Below are positions 35,962 to 45,980 of a DNA stretch of 64,000 nt, in pieces. The notes below the pieces were generated by a model that had not been told where the DNA came from, did no database searches, and saw only the letters and a list, made by a program, of their open reading frames with translations. Origin of the DNA: Aliarcobacter cibarius (GTDB taxonomy: Bacteria; Campylobacterota; Campylobacteria; Campylobacterales; Arcobacteraceae); contig NZ_CP054051.1 of NCBI RefSeq assembly GCF_013372265.1, forward strand, positions 1,190,587-1,254,586, in the 5' to 3' direction. The translations under genes were made by a program, and so were the position numbers. Positions within the stretch are counted from its first letter, which is position 1; every line of letters starts with the position of its first letter.

Positions 35962-37659
35962 ATGAAAATGACTGGCGCAAAAATGGTAATAGAATCATTA
36001 CATCAAGAAGGGGTTGAAGTTGTATTTGGATACCCTGGAGGCGCTATTATGAACGTCTACGATGAGATTTACAAGCAAAACTATTTTGAACATATTTTAA
36101 ACAGACATGAACAAGCTTGTGTAATTGCAGCCGAAGGATATGCTAGAAGTACAGGAAAAACTGGAGTTGCAATAGTAACATCAGGTCCTGGATTTACAAA
36201 TGCAGTAACAGGAATTGCTGATGCTTATATGGATTCGATTCCATTAGTTATAATATCAGGACAAGTTCCAACTACAATTATTGGAACAGATGGTTTTCAA
36301 GAAATTGATGCAGTTGGAATTTCAAGACCTTGTACAAAACACAACTATTTAGTAAATAAAATTGAAGATTTACCAAAAATAATTAAAGAGGCATTTCACA
36401 TAGCAAGTACTGGAAGACCAGGACCTGTTCATATTGATATTCCAAAAGATATAACAGCACAAGTTGCAGATTTTATATATCCAACAGAAGTGAATATGCC
36501 AACATATAAACCAACTGTAAACTACAATAAAAAACAGTTAAAAAGAGCAATGGAAGCTATAAGTTGTGCAAAAAAACCTCTTTTATATATTGGTGGAGGA
36601 GCGATTTTATCAAATTGTGGTTATGAGATTAGAGATTTAGCAAAAAAATTAAATATTCCAGCAGTTGAGACACTAATGGCAAGAGGGGTAATGGGTGATA
36701 ATAATCCATTGTTTTTTGGAATGTTAGGAATGCATGGAGAATTTGCTGCAAATATGGCTGCATATGAAACAGATTTATTAATCTCTTTAGGAGCTAGATT
36801 TGATGATAGGGTAACAGGAAGATTAGATGAATTTGCTTCAAAAGCTAAAGTTATTCATATTGATATTGATCCAACATCAATTGCAAAACTTGTAGTTCCA
36901 GATTATCCAATTGTTGGAGATTTGAAATTAACTGTAAAAGCTATGATTGAAGAAGCTGATGAGATTGAAATAAATGATTTTTCTAATTGGGTAGAGTTAC
37001 TAAGAGATTATAGAGAAAAAGAGCCTTTAAGATATATTGATTCAAATGAATTAATCAAACCTCAATGGGTAATAGAAAAAGTTGGAAAAATTTTAGGTGA
37101 CAATGCAATTGTTTCAACAGATGTTGGTCAACATCAAATGTGGACAGCTCAATTTTTTCCATTTTCACATCCAAGACAATGGATTACAAGTGGTGGATTA
37201 GGAACTATGGGATTTGGTTTACCAGCTGCCTTAGGAGCTGCTAGAGCATTTAAAGATTCAAATAGAGTTGTTGTAAATTTTACAGGTGATGGTTCAATTT
37301 TAATGAATATTCAAGAACTTATGACTTGTGTAGAATATGAGTTACCAGTAATTAATATTATTCTAAATAATAATTATTTAGGAATGGTTAGACAATGGCA
37401 AACAATGTTCTATGATAATAGATTATCAGAAACTGATCTTACAAAACAACCTGATTTTCCAATGCTTTGTAAAGCTTTTGGAGGTTTAGGTTATAGAGTA
37501 GGTACAAAAGATGAATTTGAAGTTGCCTTAAAAGATGCAGTTGAACAAAAAAAACCAGCGATGATAGAAGTAATTGTTGCTAGAAATGAAGAGGTATTAC
37601 CAATGGTTCCAAATGGACATTCACTAAATGAGATGACTTTATTAAAAGGAGATAGATAA
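35962..37659 (+). CDS. ilvB: Acetolactate synthase large subunit
   Basis: This 565-residue thiamine-diphosphate enzyme catalyses the first common step of valine/leucine/isoleucine synthesis. The catalytic Glu is in RHEQACVIAAEGYAR (near 51), the FAD/central domain begins near 190, and the TPP/Mg site is GDGSILMNIQEL with downstream NNNYLG. Its start (ATG 35962) has a strong site GGAGAAG. It overlaps ilvH by one base, as usual. Confidence 0.97.
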   Translation: MKMTGAKMVIESLHQEGVEVVFGYPGGAIMNVYDEIYKQNYFEHILNRHEQACVIAAEGYARSTGKTGVAIVTSGPGFTNAVTGIADAYMDSIPLVIISGQVPTTIIGTDGFQEIDAVGISRPCTKHNYLVNKIEDLPKIIKEAFHIASTGRPGPVHIDIPKDITAQVADFIYPTEVNMPTYKPTVNYNKKQLKRAMEAISCAKKPLLYIGGGAILSNCGYEIRDLAKKLNIPAVETLMARGVMGDNNPLFFGMLGMHGEFAANMAAYETDLLISLGARFDDRVTGRLDEFASKAKVIHIDIDPTSIAKLVVPDYPIVGDLKLTVKAMIEEADEIEINDFSNWVELLRDYREKEPLRYIDSNELIKPQWVIEKVGKILGDNAIVSTDVGQHQMWTAQFFPFSHPRQWITSGGLGTMGFGLPAALGAARAFKDSNRVVVNFTGDGSILMNIQELMTCVEYELPVINIILNNNYLGMVRQWQTMFYDNRLSETDLTKQPDFPMLCKAFGGLGYRVGTKDEFEVALKDAVEQKKPAMIEVIVARNEEVLPMVPNGHSLNEMTLLKGDR

Positions 37660-38156
37660 TGACTAACTTCAATACTTATTACAATAGCGAAACTATAAGA
37701 CAAGTTATCTCTGTAGTTGTTTTAAATGAGCACAATGTATTATCAAGAATTATTGGTCTTTTTTCAGCTAGAGGTTATAATATCGATTCTTTAACAGTTG
37801 CTCCGATGGCTGAGAGTCAATATTCAAGAATGACAATAGTTACAACAGGTGATAAAAGAGTAATTGATCAAATAGTAAAACAATTAAATAAATTAATTCC
37901 TGTTTTAAAAGTAAATGAACATAAAAATGTAATTGAAAAAGATACAGTTTTAATGAAATTCTCAATAGATAATAATTTAGCGGATATTGATGTAATTGCA
38001 AGAGCTTATCATGGAACTATTCAAAATGTTACTGATGAAGCTATTATTGTTTCTGCAACGGATTCAAGTGATAGAATTTTAAATTTTATAAAAGTTATGG
38101 AAAAATTTAATCCTCTTGAAGTCGTGAGAAGCGGAATTGTTGCCATAGAAAGATAA
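37659..38156 (+). CDS. ilvH: Acetolactate synthase small (regulatory) subunit
   Basis: This 165-residue subunit has an N-terminal ACT domain (VISVVVLNEHNVLSRIIGLFSARGYNI region, residues about 16-42) and the C-terminal extension that gives valine feedback inhibition. TVAPMAESQYSRMT follows the ACT domain. It begins at the last base of ilvB and ends in a strong terminator. Confidence 0.96.
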   Translation: MTNFNTYYNSETIRQVISVVVLNEHNVLSRIIGLFSARGYNIDSLTVAPMAESQYSRMTIVTTGDKRVIDQIVKQLNKLIPVLKVNEHKNVIEKDTVLMKFSIDNNLADIDVIARAYHGTIQNVTDEAIIVSATDSSDRILNFIKVMEKFNPLEVVRSGIVAIER

Positions 38157-38178
38157 GAGTTTACTCTTATCTTTTTTT
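38151..38178 (+). terminator. Intrinsic terminator after ilvBH
   Basis: A 9-bp perfect stem AGATAAGAG/CTCTTATCT with a 4-base loop and a run of seven T. It starts inside the ilvH stop region and precedes lpxD by 15 bp. Confidence 0.85.
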
Positions 38179-38193
38179 ATTTAAGGATAAAAT

Positions 38194-39141
38194 ATGAAAT
38201 TAAATGAAATAGCTGAAATTGTTGGTTTAGAGTGTAAAAGTGATATTGAAATTACTGCATTAAACTCTTTGTTAGATGCTACAAATAGCGAACTTACTTT
38301 TTTAGAGAATAAAAAATATATAGATGATTTGAAAAATACAAATGCAGCAGCTGTTTTAGTAACTTTAGAAAATAGTAAAGAAGTTCCAAGCTCTACTATT
38401 GCAATTATTTGTGAAGAACCTTATTTATATTTAGCAAAAATATCAAAACTTTTTGCACCAAATATCATAGAACTAGATGGTGAAAAACCAGTAGTTGGTG
38501 GTGGTACAAAAGTTATGCCAAATGTATATATTGGTAAAAATTCAAAAATTGGAAGCGATTGTACTATTATGGCAGGAGCCTTTATAGGAGATAATGTAAC
38601 TATTGGAAATAATACAGTTATTTACCCAAATGTATCAATTTACAGAGATTGTAAGATTGGAAATGACTGTATAATTCATGCTGGAACGGTAATTGGTAGT
38701 GATGGATTTGGATTTGCAAATACAAAAGATGGAAAATATATAAAAATCTATCAAAATGGAAATGTTATTATTGGTTCTGATGTTGAAATTGGGGCAAATT
38801 GTACTATTGATAGAGCAGTTTTTAAATCTACTATAATTGAAGATGGTGTTAGAATTGACAACTTAGTTCATATAGCACATAATTGTAAAATAAGTAAGGG
38901 ATGTATTTTAGTGACTCAAGTTGGAATTTCTGGGTCTACGACACTTCATCCTTATGTTGTAATGGGTGGACAAAGTGCAGCTGCAGGGCATTTAGAAATA
39001 GCACCATTTACAACAATAGCAGCACGAGGTGGAGTTACAAAAAGTATAACTGAACCGAAAAAATCATGGGCTGGTTTTCCTTTATTTGAGCATAGACAAT
39101 GGCTTAAACTACAAGGTAAAATTTCAAATTTATTAAAATAA
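38194..39141 (+). CDS. lpxD: UDP-3-O-acylglucosamine N-acyltransferase
   Basis: This 315-residue left-handed beta-helix enzyme adds the second acyl chain in lipid A synthesis. Hexapeptide repeats fill about residues 95-240 (IGSDCTIMAGAFIGDNVTIGNN type), and the catalytic His motif NLVHIAHNCKI (near 226-236) is present. The N-terminal uridine-binding domain and a C-terminal helix complete the fold. ftsK follows 19 bp on. Confidence 0.96.
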   Translation: MKLNEIAEIVGLECKSDIEITALNSLLDATNSELTFLENKKYIDDLKNTNAAAVLVTLENSKEVPSSTIAIICEEPYLYLAKISKLFAPNIIELDGEKPVVGGGTKVMPNVYIGKNSKIGSDCTIMAGAFIGDNVTIGNNTVIYPNVSIYRDCKIGNDCIIHAGTVIGSDGFGFANTKDGKYIKIYQNGNVIIGSDVEIGANCTIDRAVFKSTIIEDGVRIDNLVHIAHNCKISKGCILVTQVGISGSTTLHPYVVMGGQSAAAGHLEIAPFTTIAARGGVTKSITEPKKSWAGFPLFEHRQWLKLQGKISNLLK

Positions 39142-39160
39142 TTTCATAAAAGGTTGCACC

Positions 39161-41416
39161 ATTACAAAAAAAATTATTTCTTTAATTGTTTTATTTATTT
39201 TATTATATTTTCAATTCTCAGTTTTTGCAAATTCTAAAGAGATTGTTGGTGATGTAGGTTTTGCATTTTCAGAGTTTTCAATAAAATATTTTTCATATTT
39301 ATCATACATTTATTTGTTTATTTTTATTCATCCTATTTATATGATTAATTTTAAGAAAAATATCGATAATAAAGATATTATTTTAAATATTGCTGTATTA
39401 CTTTTAATATTTTTTGTTTCTTTAATTTTTCAAGCTTTAGTAGTAGAAAATCCTTATAATAGAGGAGAAATAGGTAATATTTTAGTTGATAGCTTGTCTC
39501 CTATAATTGGAAATATTGGTTTATATCTATTTGTTACTTTTGGATTTGTAATATCTATACTTATTTTATTTGAATTATCAGATTATGATGTGGAAGATTT
39601 AAAAAAATTAAAACACAGAATAAAGCTAAGAAATGCTCAAATGGCAAATAAAATATCAAAAGTTGTAAAGGTTACAACAGAAGTTTCTAATTATCCTGCA
39701 AAGCCTCAACAAATAGTTAAAAAAGAGGTTGTTATACCTGCTCAAAAAACAGTTGAACAAAGAATAAGAGAACAACAAGAAACTATTTTAAAAGCAAAGA
39801 TAGAAGAGCTTAAAAAAGAAGAGGAATCTTTTGAAGAAGAACCAATAGTAAAAATTTCTAAAAAAGATAAAGATTTGGCTTTAAATAACTTCGAAGATGA
39901 AATAGTAGTTCCTCAAACAAATAGTATAATTGTTGAAGAGTTAGAAGAAAATGCAAAACTTTTATCTGAATTGGAGTTCGGAAAAACAGAAAAACCAAAA
40001 GATTTTATACTCCCTCCTACAAGTTTTTTTCAAGATTCTCCAAAAGAGAATAAGACAAAAGTAAATGAAGCATTTATAGATAAAAAAATTGCTGATTTAC
40101 TTGATAAACTATCTATGTTTAAAATAGATGGAGATGTTGTAAGAACTTATACTGGACCAGTTGTTACAACTTTTGAGTTCAAACCAGCTCCAAATGTGAA
40201 AGTATCAAAAATTTTAAGTCTTCAAGATGATTTAGCTATGGCTTTAAAAGCTCAAACAATAAGAATTCAAGCACCAATTCCTGGAAAAGATGTTGTTGGA
40301 ATTGAAGTTCCAAATGAAGATACTCAAACAATATATTTAAAAGAGATGCTTGATAGTGAAATTTTCCAAAATTCTAAATCTCCATTAACTATGATTTTAG
40401 GGAAAGATATTGTCGGTAAACCTTTTGTAACAGATCTTAAAAAACTTCCACATTTACTAATTGCAGGAACTACAGGAAGTGGTAAATCAGTTGGAATTAA
40501 CTCGATGATTTTATCGTTACTTTATAAAAATTCACCAGATAATTTAAGACTTGTAATGATAGATCCAAAAATGCTTGAATTTTCTATGTATAATGATATC
40601 CCACATCTATTAACTCCAGTTATTACAAAAGCTGTTGATGCAATAAATGCGTTAGCAAATATGGTAGGAGAAATGGAAAGACGTTATACGTTGATGGCTA
40701 AAACAAGAACTAAAAATATTGAAAATTACAATGAAAAAGCACAAAAAGAGGGATTACCTACAATGCCTTATATTGTTGTTGTAATTGATGAGTTAGCTGA
40801 TTTAATGATGACAAGTGGAAAAGATGTTGAATATTCAATTGCTAGACTTGCTCAGATGGCAAGAGCTAGTGGAATTCACTTAATTGTTGCAACACAAAGA
40901 CCAAGTGTGGATGTTGTAACAGGACTTATAAAAGCAAATTTACCAAGTAGATTGTCTTATAAAGTAGGGCAAAAAATTGATTCTAAAATTATTCTTGATT
41001 CTATGGGTGCTGAATCTTTATTAGGAAGAGGGGATATGTTATTTACACCTCCTGGAACTCCTGGTATTGTAAGAATTCATGCTCCTTGGAGTACAGAAAC
41101 TGAAATTGAACAAGTTGTTGAATTCTTAAAAAATCAAAGAGAAGTTGAATATGATATGAATTTTATAAAAGATAAAAATTTGAGTATTAGTGGTTCTTCT
41201 TCAAAAGGTTCTTCTCAAAATGAAGATATAGAATTAGATGAGCTATATGAAGATGCTAAAGAAGTTATTATTACTGATAAAAAAACATCTATTTCATATC
41301 TTCAAAGAAGATTAAGAATTGGATATAACAGAGCAGCTAGTTTAATAGAACAATTAGAACAAACAGGAGTTTTATCAGAAGTTGATGCTAGAGGAAACAG
41401 AGAAATCCTGATATAA
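39161..41416 (+). CDS. ftsK: DNA translocase FtsK, apparently initiated at ATT
   Basis: FtsK pumps DNA at the septum and activates Xer recombination at dif. Starting at the TTG at 39314 would cut the conserved membrane region short: the frame stays open upstream and encodes another hydrophobic start (IISLIVLFILLYFQF, then a long loop). No ATG, GTG or TTG exists in that frame. An ATT at 39161 lies 7 bases after AAAGG. The product would be 751 residues with four membrane helices, a charged linker, Walker A AGTTGSGKSVGINS (near 442) and the C-terminal gamma domain SYLQRRLRIGYNRAA. Confidence 0.8.
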   Translation: MTKKIISLIVLFILLYFQFSVFANSKEIVGDVGFAFSEFSIKYFSYLSYIYLFIFIHPIYMINFKKNIDNKDIILNIAVLLLIFFVSLIFQALVVENPYNRGEIGNILVDSLSPIIGNIGLYLFVTFGFVISILILFELSDYDVEDLKKLKHRIKLRNAQMANKISKVVKVTTEVSNYPAKPQQIVKKEVVIPAQKTVEQRIREQQETILKAKIEELKKEEESFEEEPIVKISKKDKDLALNNFEDEIVVPQTNSIIVEELEENAKLLSELEFGKTEKPKDFILPPTSFFQDSPKENKTKVNEAFIDKKIADLLDKLSMFKIDGDVVRTYTGPVVTTFEFKPAPNVKVSKILSLQDDLAMALKAQTIRIQAPIPGKDVVGIEVPNEDTQTIYLKEMLDSEIFQNSKSPLTMILGKDIVGKPFVTDLKKLPHLLIAGTTGSGKSVGINSMILSLLYKNSPDNLRLVMIDPKMLEFSMYNDIPHLLTPVITKAVDAINALANMVGEMERRYTLMAKTRTKNIENYNEKAQKEGLPTMPYIVVVIDELADLMMTSGKDVEYSIARLAQMARASGIHLIVATQRPSVDVVTGLIKANLPSRLSYKVGQKIDSKIILDSMGAESLLGRGDMLFTPPGTPGIVRIHAPWSTETEIEQVVEFLKNQREVEYDMNFIKDKNLSISGSSSKGSSQNEDIELDELYEDAKEVIITDKKTSISYLQRRLRIGYNRAASLIEQLEQTGVLSEVDARGNREILI

Positions 41417-41434
41417 ATTAAAAGAGGAATAAAG

Positions 41435-41731
41435 ATGAAAATTGTAATTCCAGTTGATAAAAAAGATAGATTTCTATCCGTTATATCTTCTATTGAGGAA
41501 AATAGGGCATGGGCTGTGGTTAGTTTAGATGGAGCTAAGATAGTTAGTGTTGATTTTTTTGATAGATATGAAGAGATTTTTTGTCTTGTAAATAAAGTAG
41601 TGGTTATAAATAACCTTGAATTTGTTTGGCCATTTCAAGATGATGGAATAGAAATTTTAATAGCTTCAAAAGAAAAAAGTATTGATGAAATAGTAGAATC
41701 TTTGTTATTAAATAGATTAAAGAAGTTATAA
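41435..41731 (+). CDS. Conserved-type hypothetical protein, NifX-like fold possible
   Basis: This 98-residue soluble protein begins MKIVIPVDKKDRFLSVIS and has alternating strands and helices, with VWPFQDDGIEILIASKEKS later. The opening pattern resembles the dinitrogenase iron-molybdenum cofactor/NifX domain, but the match is weak and by eye. It lies between ftsK and brnQ with spacings of 18 and 1 bp, so it is likely co-transcribed. Confidence 0.6.
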   Translation: MKIVIPVDKKDRFLSVISSIEENRAWAVVSLDGAKIVSVDFFDRYEEIFCLVNKVVVINNLEFVWPFQDDGIEILIASKEKSIDEIVESLLLNRLKKL

Positions 41732-41732
41732 A

Positions 41733-43025
41733 ATGTTTAAACAAAATAAAATATATACAGATACTATAATTTTAGGTTTTGCAATATTTTCTATGTATTT
41801 TGGTGCTGGAAATATTATTTTCCCACCATACTTAGGCTTAACAAGTGCTAGTGACTGGTATATTTCATTTTTCTCTTATTTTTTAGCTGATATTGGATTT
41901 GCTACAATTGCTATGTTTGCATTGCTTAAAGTTGGTGGAAATGTAGACGATTTAACAAATAAACTTGGAAAGCTCTCTGGTATTTTATTAATGTCAGCAA
42001 TTGTATTGTGCATTGGTCCTTTAATTGCTCTTCCAAGAACAGGTGCTACAACTTATGAAATGCTTGTTGTACCTATATTTGGAGCTAGTTTTTCAAATTC
42101 TATTATTACTTCAATTATATATTATGGTTTAATTATGTTTTTTACTTTTCGACCTACTATTATGATAGAAGTTTTAGGAAAAATTTTAACTCCTGTACTT
42201 TTTTTTGGATTGATTTTTTTAATTATTAAGGGCTTTGTAACTCCAATAGGTGAGATAATTTTAAATACTACAAATGATAATTTATTTTTTGATGGACTTA
42301 TATTGGGCTATCAAACCCTTGATGTTTTAGCAGCATTAGCATTTGGAATTATTATTATAAAAACTGTTAAAGCAAAAGGATATAATAACACTAAAATCTC
42401 TTTTAAAATTATTGGTTCTGCTTCACTTCTTGCTGCTTTTGGAATAATGATAGTATATTTTGGACTTTCATATTTAGGTGCAACAGCTTCAAGTTTATAT
42501 GGTGCTGATATCCCAAAAGCTGTTTTATTAAATAAAATAATAAATATTTTATTAGGTGATTATGGAAATATATTTTTAGGAATAGTTGTTTTTTTGGCTT
42601 GTTTTACAACAGGAGCAGCTCTTGTAAGTGTTACTGCTGAATACTTTTCTAAATTAAGCAAAAGAAAAATATCTTATAAAACTTTAGTAATAATTGTAAC
42701 TTTATTTAGTATATTTATTACAAATATAGGACTAGAACAAATTATTTCATTTGCAGGCCCAATTCTAAGTATTGTTTATCCAGCTGCAATTATTTTAGTA
42801 GTTTTGGTGTTTTTTGATAAATATATAAATAATAATGTTTATAAATTTGCTGCATTTGCTGCAATGATTTTTTCTTTTTTAGAACTGATTTCTTCAACAA
42901 CAACTTTTAATATGGGATTTTTAAAATTATTTCCATTGTCAAATGAAGGTTTAGGATGGATTTTACCAGCATTTATTTCTGGTTTTATTGGTTTCTTCAT
43001 GAAAGTAAAAGCTAAAAATCTATAA
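41733..43025 (+). CDS. brnQ: Branched-chain amino acid:cation symporter BrnQ
   Basis: This 430-residue transporter has 12 predicted helices and the family's FAIFSMYFGAGNIIFPPYLG start, GPLIALPRTGATTYE, and ACFTTGAALVSVTAEYF. It imports Leu, Ile and Val with sodium or protons. Its nearness to ilvBH is consistent with branched-chain metabolism but they are not in one operon. Confidence 0.95.
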   Translation: MFKQNKIYTDTIILGFAIFSMYFGAGNIIFPPYLGLTSASDWYISFFSYFLADIGFATIAMFALLKVGGNVDDLTNKLGKLSGILLMSAIVLCIGPLIALPRTGATTYEMLVVPIFGASFSNSIITSIIYYGLIMFFTFRPTIMIEVLGKILTPVLFFGLIFLIIKGFVTPIGEIILNTTNDNLFFDGLILGYQTLDVLAALAFGIIIIKTVKAKGYNNTKISFKIIGSASLLAAFGIMIVYFGLSYLGATASSLYGADIPKAVLLNKIINILLGDYGNIFLGIVVFLACFTTGAALVSVTAEYFSKLSKRKISYKTLVIIVTLFSIFITNIGLEQIISFAGPILSIVYPAAIILVVLVFFDKYINNNVYKFAAFAAMIFSFLELISSTTTFNMGFLKLFPLSNEGLGWILPAFISGFIGFFMKVKAKNL

Positions 43026-43069
43026 TTTTTAGGTACAATACGCAAAAATTATAGATTCAAGGAATTATT

Positions 43070-44137
43070 TTGAAACAAAAACCTATGATAAGTTACTTCT
43101 ACAGTTTTTTCGCTGTTTGGTTTGTAGCTTCTGTTTTACTGTTTTTATATGGCGGATTTTTTGCACTTTATCAAGGGACTATTTTATCAGTTTTAGAACT
43201 TAGTTTATCTTTTGATAATGCTGTTGTAAATGCTACTATTTTAGCAACTATGGCTCTTGTATGGAGAAAAAGATTTCTTGTTTGGGGTATGATTATTGCC
43301 GTTTTTGGTGTAAGATTTGTATTTCCAATCTTAATTGTATATTTTTCAACATCTATGGGATTTATTGATTCTTTTGAATTAGCTATTAAAAATCCTGAAG
43401 AATATGAAAAAATTATTCAGAGTTCTCACCATGTAATTATGTCTTTTGGTGGAATGTTTTTATTAATGTTATTTTTAAAATTCATTTTTGATGAAAATAA
43501 AGATACTCACTGGGTTAAATATATAGAATCTTTTGCTACAAAATTATCAAAAGTAGGGGATATTAAAGCACTTTTTATAATGTTTTTAATGCTTGCAATT
43601 ACATATGTTGCTCCGAATGAAGTAGTTATGGGTGATAAGTTAGTAACCGTAAATAAATTAGAAATTTTAGTTCCAATGATTATTGGTGTTATTGCTTTTT
43701 ATCTTTTAGAGTTATTAAAAGGAGCTATTGAGCTTAAAAATGATTCTAATGATTCTAAAATTACAGAATTAAGTGGAGGATTTATATCTTTTATGTATCT
43801 TGAAGTAATTGATATGAGTTTCTCTTTAGATGGAGTTTTAGGTGCATTTGCTATTACTCAAAACGTTGTAATAATTATGTTAGGACTTGGAATTGGTGCT
43901 ATGGCTGTAAGATCACTTACAATTTATATGGTTGAAAGAGAAGTAGTTTCTAAATATATCTTCCTTGAACATGGAGCTATGTGGTCTATTGGTCTTTTAG
44001 CCTTATCTATGATAGTTCAAATTTTCCATCATTTACCACCGATGTTAATTACTACTTTTGCAATAGTACCAATTGGATTAGCATTTGTTCATTCAATTTA
44101 TAAAAATAGAAAATTTTTAACTGATCCAAATAATTAA
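43070..44137 (+). CDS. TerC-like DUF475 membrane protein
   Basis: This 355-residue protein has about nine membrane helices. Two halves carry the acidic motifs LELSLSFDNAVVNATI (near 43) and EVIDMSFSLDGVLGAF (near 245), which mark the TerC/YjbE/DUF475 group implicated in metal (Mn) export or tellurite resistance. ATG alternatives do not exist nearby: the start is TTG at 43070 after AAGGAATTATT. It is the last gene before an IS630 element. Confidence 0.88.
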   Translation: MKQKPMISYFYSFFAVWFVASVLLFLYGGFFALYQGTILSVLELSLSFDNAVVNATILATMALVWRKRFLVWGMIIAVFGVRFVFPILIVYFSTSMGFIDSFELAIKNPEEYEKIIQSSHHVIMSFGGMFLLMLFLKFIFDENKDTHWVKYIESFATKLSKVGDIKALFIMFLMLAITYVAPNEVVMGDKLVTVNKLEILVPMIIGVIAFYLLELLKGAIELKNDSNDSKITELSGGFISFMYLEVIDMSFSLDGVLGAFAITQNVVIIMLGLGIGAMAVRSLTIYMVEREVVSKYIFLEHGAMWSIGLLALSMIVQIFHHLPPMLITTFAIVPIGLAFVHSIYKNRKFLTDPNN

Positions 44138-44154
44138 TAAGAAACTATTTATTA

Positions 44155-45282
44155 CTCCCCCAATAAACAGAGTTAATTTTATCAACTAGCATATTTCACA
44201 CTAGGATGTAAAAAGAAATTTGCAACTTTTTGTGGATTTTTTTGTAAACTCTCCATATAATTTTGCGTATTTTCTTTTAACTCTTTTTGATTCTTTGGCA
44301 GACCATTTTTATGTACATTACTTTTATAATCTTGATTTAAATATTCATCTGGGTTAAATTCAGGAGAGTATGGTGGTAGATAAAATAGTTTTATTTTATC
44401 TTTATTCTCTTCTTCCCACTCTTTTACTTTTTTAGCATGATGTACTCTTAGGTTATCTACTATCATAAATACTTTTTTATCATTTGACTTTATTACTTTT
44501 TCTAAAAAATCTATAAAATTATCAGTAGCTATTGAATCATCATAAAGTGCAAACATTGATTTACCTGTATTAGTAATAGCACTTATCATATTAACTTTAA
44601 ACTTTTTAGCTGTATGAGTTAATATTGGTTTTATTTTACTTCCTATTGGTGCATATCCTTTTAGATTACTTGGCAATGAAACACAAGCTGTTTCATCTGC
44701 CCACCAAACATCAGCATTATTTATTTTTGCTTCTTTTTTTATCTTTGGGTACTCTATTTCAAACCAAGCTTTTGTAGCACTATCTTTTCTCTCATAAGCT
44801 CTTTTTATTGGCTTTTTAGATGTAAATTGCCATTTAGCTAAATAATCTCCAACAGTTGATATTGGCATATCAATATTACATTCTCTAAAAATCAATTGTT
44901 TTACTGCTTCCCTTGTCCATAGGGCAAATTTAAATTTTAGCTGTTCTGGTGTTGTATCTATTAGCATACTAATAATTCTTGATTCTTGTTCATCACTAAG
45001 GCGTTTACCACTCTTTTTTGGTCTACCTGTTTTTTGAACTTTAAGAGCTTTTTGTCCATCTTTTTTGTATTTACTATACCATCTTGAAGTTGTAATTTTT
45101 GATAAACCTAAAATACTAGCTGTCTCAATATTACTAACACCACTCTCTCTTAATTTTATTGCTCTATCCCGAAGATATTGCAATGTCTTTGAATCTACTT
45201 TTCTTGCATCATTTTTATCTAATTTTTCCATTAGAAATTGTACCAACAATATCCATAATATTAGTTTAATTTATCGGTGGAG
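44155..45282 (-). mobile_element. IS630-family insertion sequence, complete
   Basis: The 1128-bp element has imperfect inverted ends (CTCCCCCAATAAA at the left, and CTCCACCGATAAA reading in from the right) and is flanked by TA on both sides (44153-44154 and 45283-45284), as expected for IS630 duplication of its TA target. It contains one intact transposase gene. Confidence 0.85.
44182..45249 (-). CDS. IS630-family transposase
   Basis: This 355-residue transposase has two helix-turn-helix domains (KLRESGVSNIETASILGLS near 35-53, and a second near 90-130) and an intact DDE core: VWWADETACVSL (first Asp near 182), MIVDNLRVHHAKKV (second, near 262) and LPPYSPEFNPDEYLN (Glu near 300). It is full length for the family, with no stops or frameshifts, so it is probably active. 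Confidence 0.93.
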   Translation of the reverse strand: MLVQFLMEKLDKNDARKVDSKTLQYLRDRAIKLRESGVSNIETASILGLSKITTSRWYSKYKKDGQKALKVQKTGRPKKSGKRLSDEQESRIISMLIDTTPEQLKFKFALWTREAVKQLIFRECNIDMPISTVGDYLAKWQFTSKKPIKRAYERKDSATKAWFEIEYPKIKKEAKINNADVWWADETACVSLPSNLKGYAPIGSKIKPILTHTAKKFKVNMISAITNTGKSMFALYDDSIATDNFIDFLEKVIKSNDKKVFMIVDNLRVHHAKKVKEWEEENKDKIKLFYLPPYSPEFNPDEYLNQDYKSNVHKNGLPKNQKELKENTQNYMESLQKNPQKVANFFLHPSVKYAS

Positions 45283-45311
45283 TAATAGTACAGTTGTACT
45301 AAATAGTAAAA

Positions 45312-45980
45312 TTATCTATCTAAAATAGAGATCATATAGCCTTGAGAAGATACATTTTCAATAATATTTTTTGAAGTTTTAGCTCTTAACCTTTTTATAA
45401 AAGTTCTTACTCTTTCATCACTAATATCAGCTTCTTCCCATAATATACTTTTTATTGTTTCAAGTTTTACAAGTGAATTTTTGTTATCAAGTAAAAGGTT
45501 TAAAAATTCTCTTTCTCTTTTTGTAAGATTTACTAATTCATTATTCTTATATAAACTAATCGAATTTTTCATAAAAATAAAGCCATCTTTTAACTTGAAA
45601 CTTTTTTCAATGTTTATTTTATTTGAGAGCTCTTTTAAATAATCAATAAAACTTTCTATATCAAAAGGCTTTATAAAATATTTATTAATACCAATATCTA
45701 TTGCTTGAAGTAACATTTCTTTTTGGCTATGAGCACTTAAAATAATTATTGGAATATTACTATTTTGTATTTTTATTCTTTTACACATTTCAAGACCGTT
45801 TAGATTTGGCATTAAAATATCACTAATTATGATATCTGGTTTGAATGAGTTGAATTTTTTTATGCCTTCTTCTCCATCTTTTGCAATAGATACTTTGTAA
45901 AAAAGATCTTTTATGGAACTTTTGATTAAATTAGCTAGTTTTTGTTCATCTTCAACTATTAAAACTTTTAAACTCTTCAT
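45312..45980 (-). CDS. OmpR-family response regulator
   Basis: This 222-residue regulator has the receiver acidic pair VEDE (residues 8-12), phospho-acceptor Asp in DIIISDILMPNLNGL (near 54) and Lys in YFIKPF. The C-terminal winged helix has LTKREREFLNLLLDNK and ERVRTFIKRLRAKT. The 4-bp overlap with the upstream kinase gene shows they are a pair. An IS630 copy lies 29 bp downstream. Confidence 0.92.
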   Translation of the reverse strand: MKSLKVLIVEDEQKLANLIKSSIKDLFYKVSIAKDGEEGIKKFNSFKPDIIISDILMPNLNGLEMCKRIKIQNSNIPIIILSAHSQKEMLLQAIDIGINKYFIKPFDIESFIDYLKELSNKINIEKSFKLKDGFIFMKNSISLYKNNELVNLTKREREFLNLLLDNKNSLVKLETIKSILWEEADISDERVRTFIKRLRAKTSKNIIENVSSQGYMISILDR

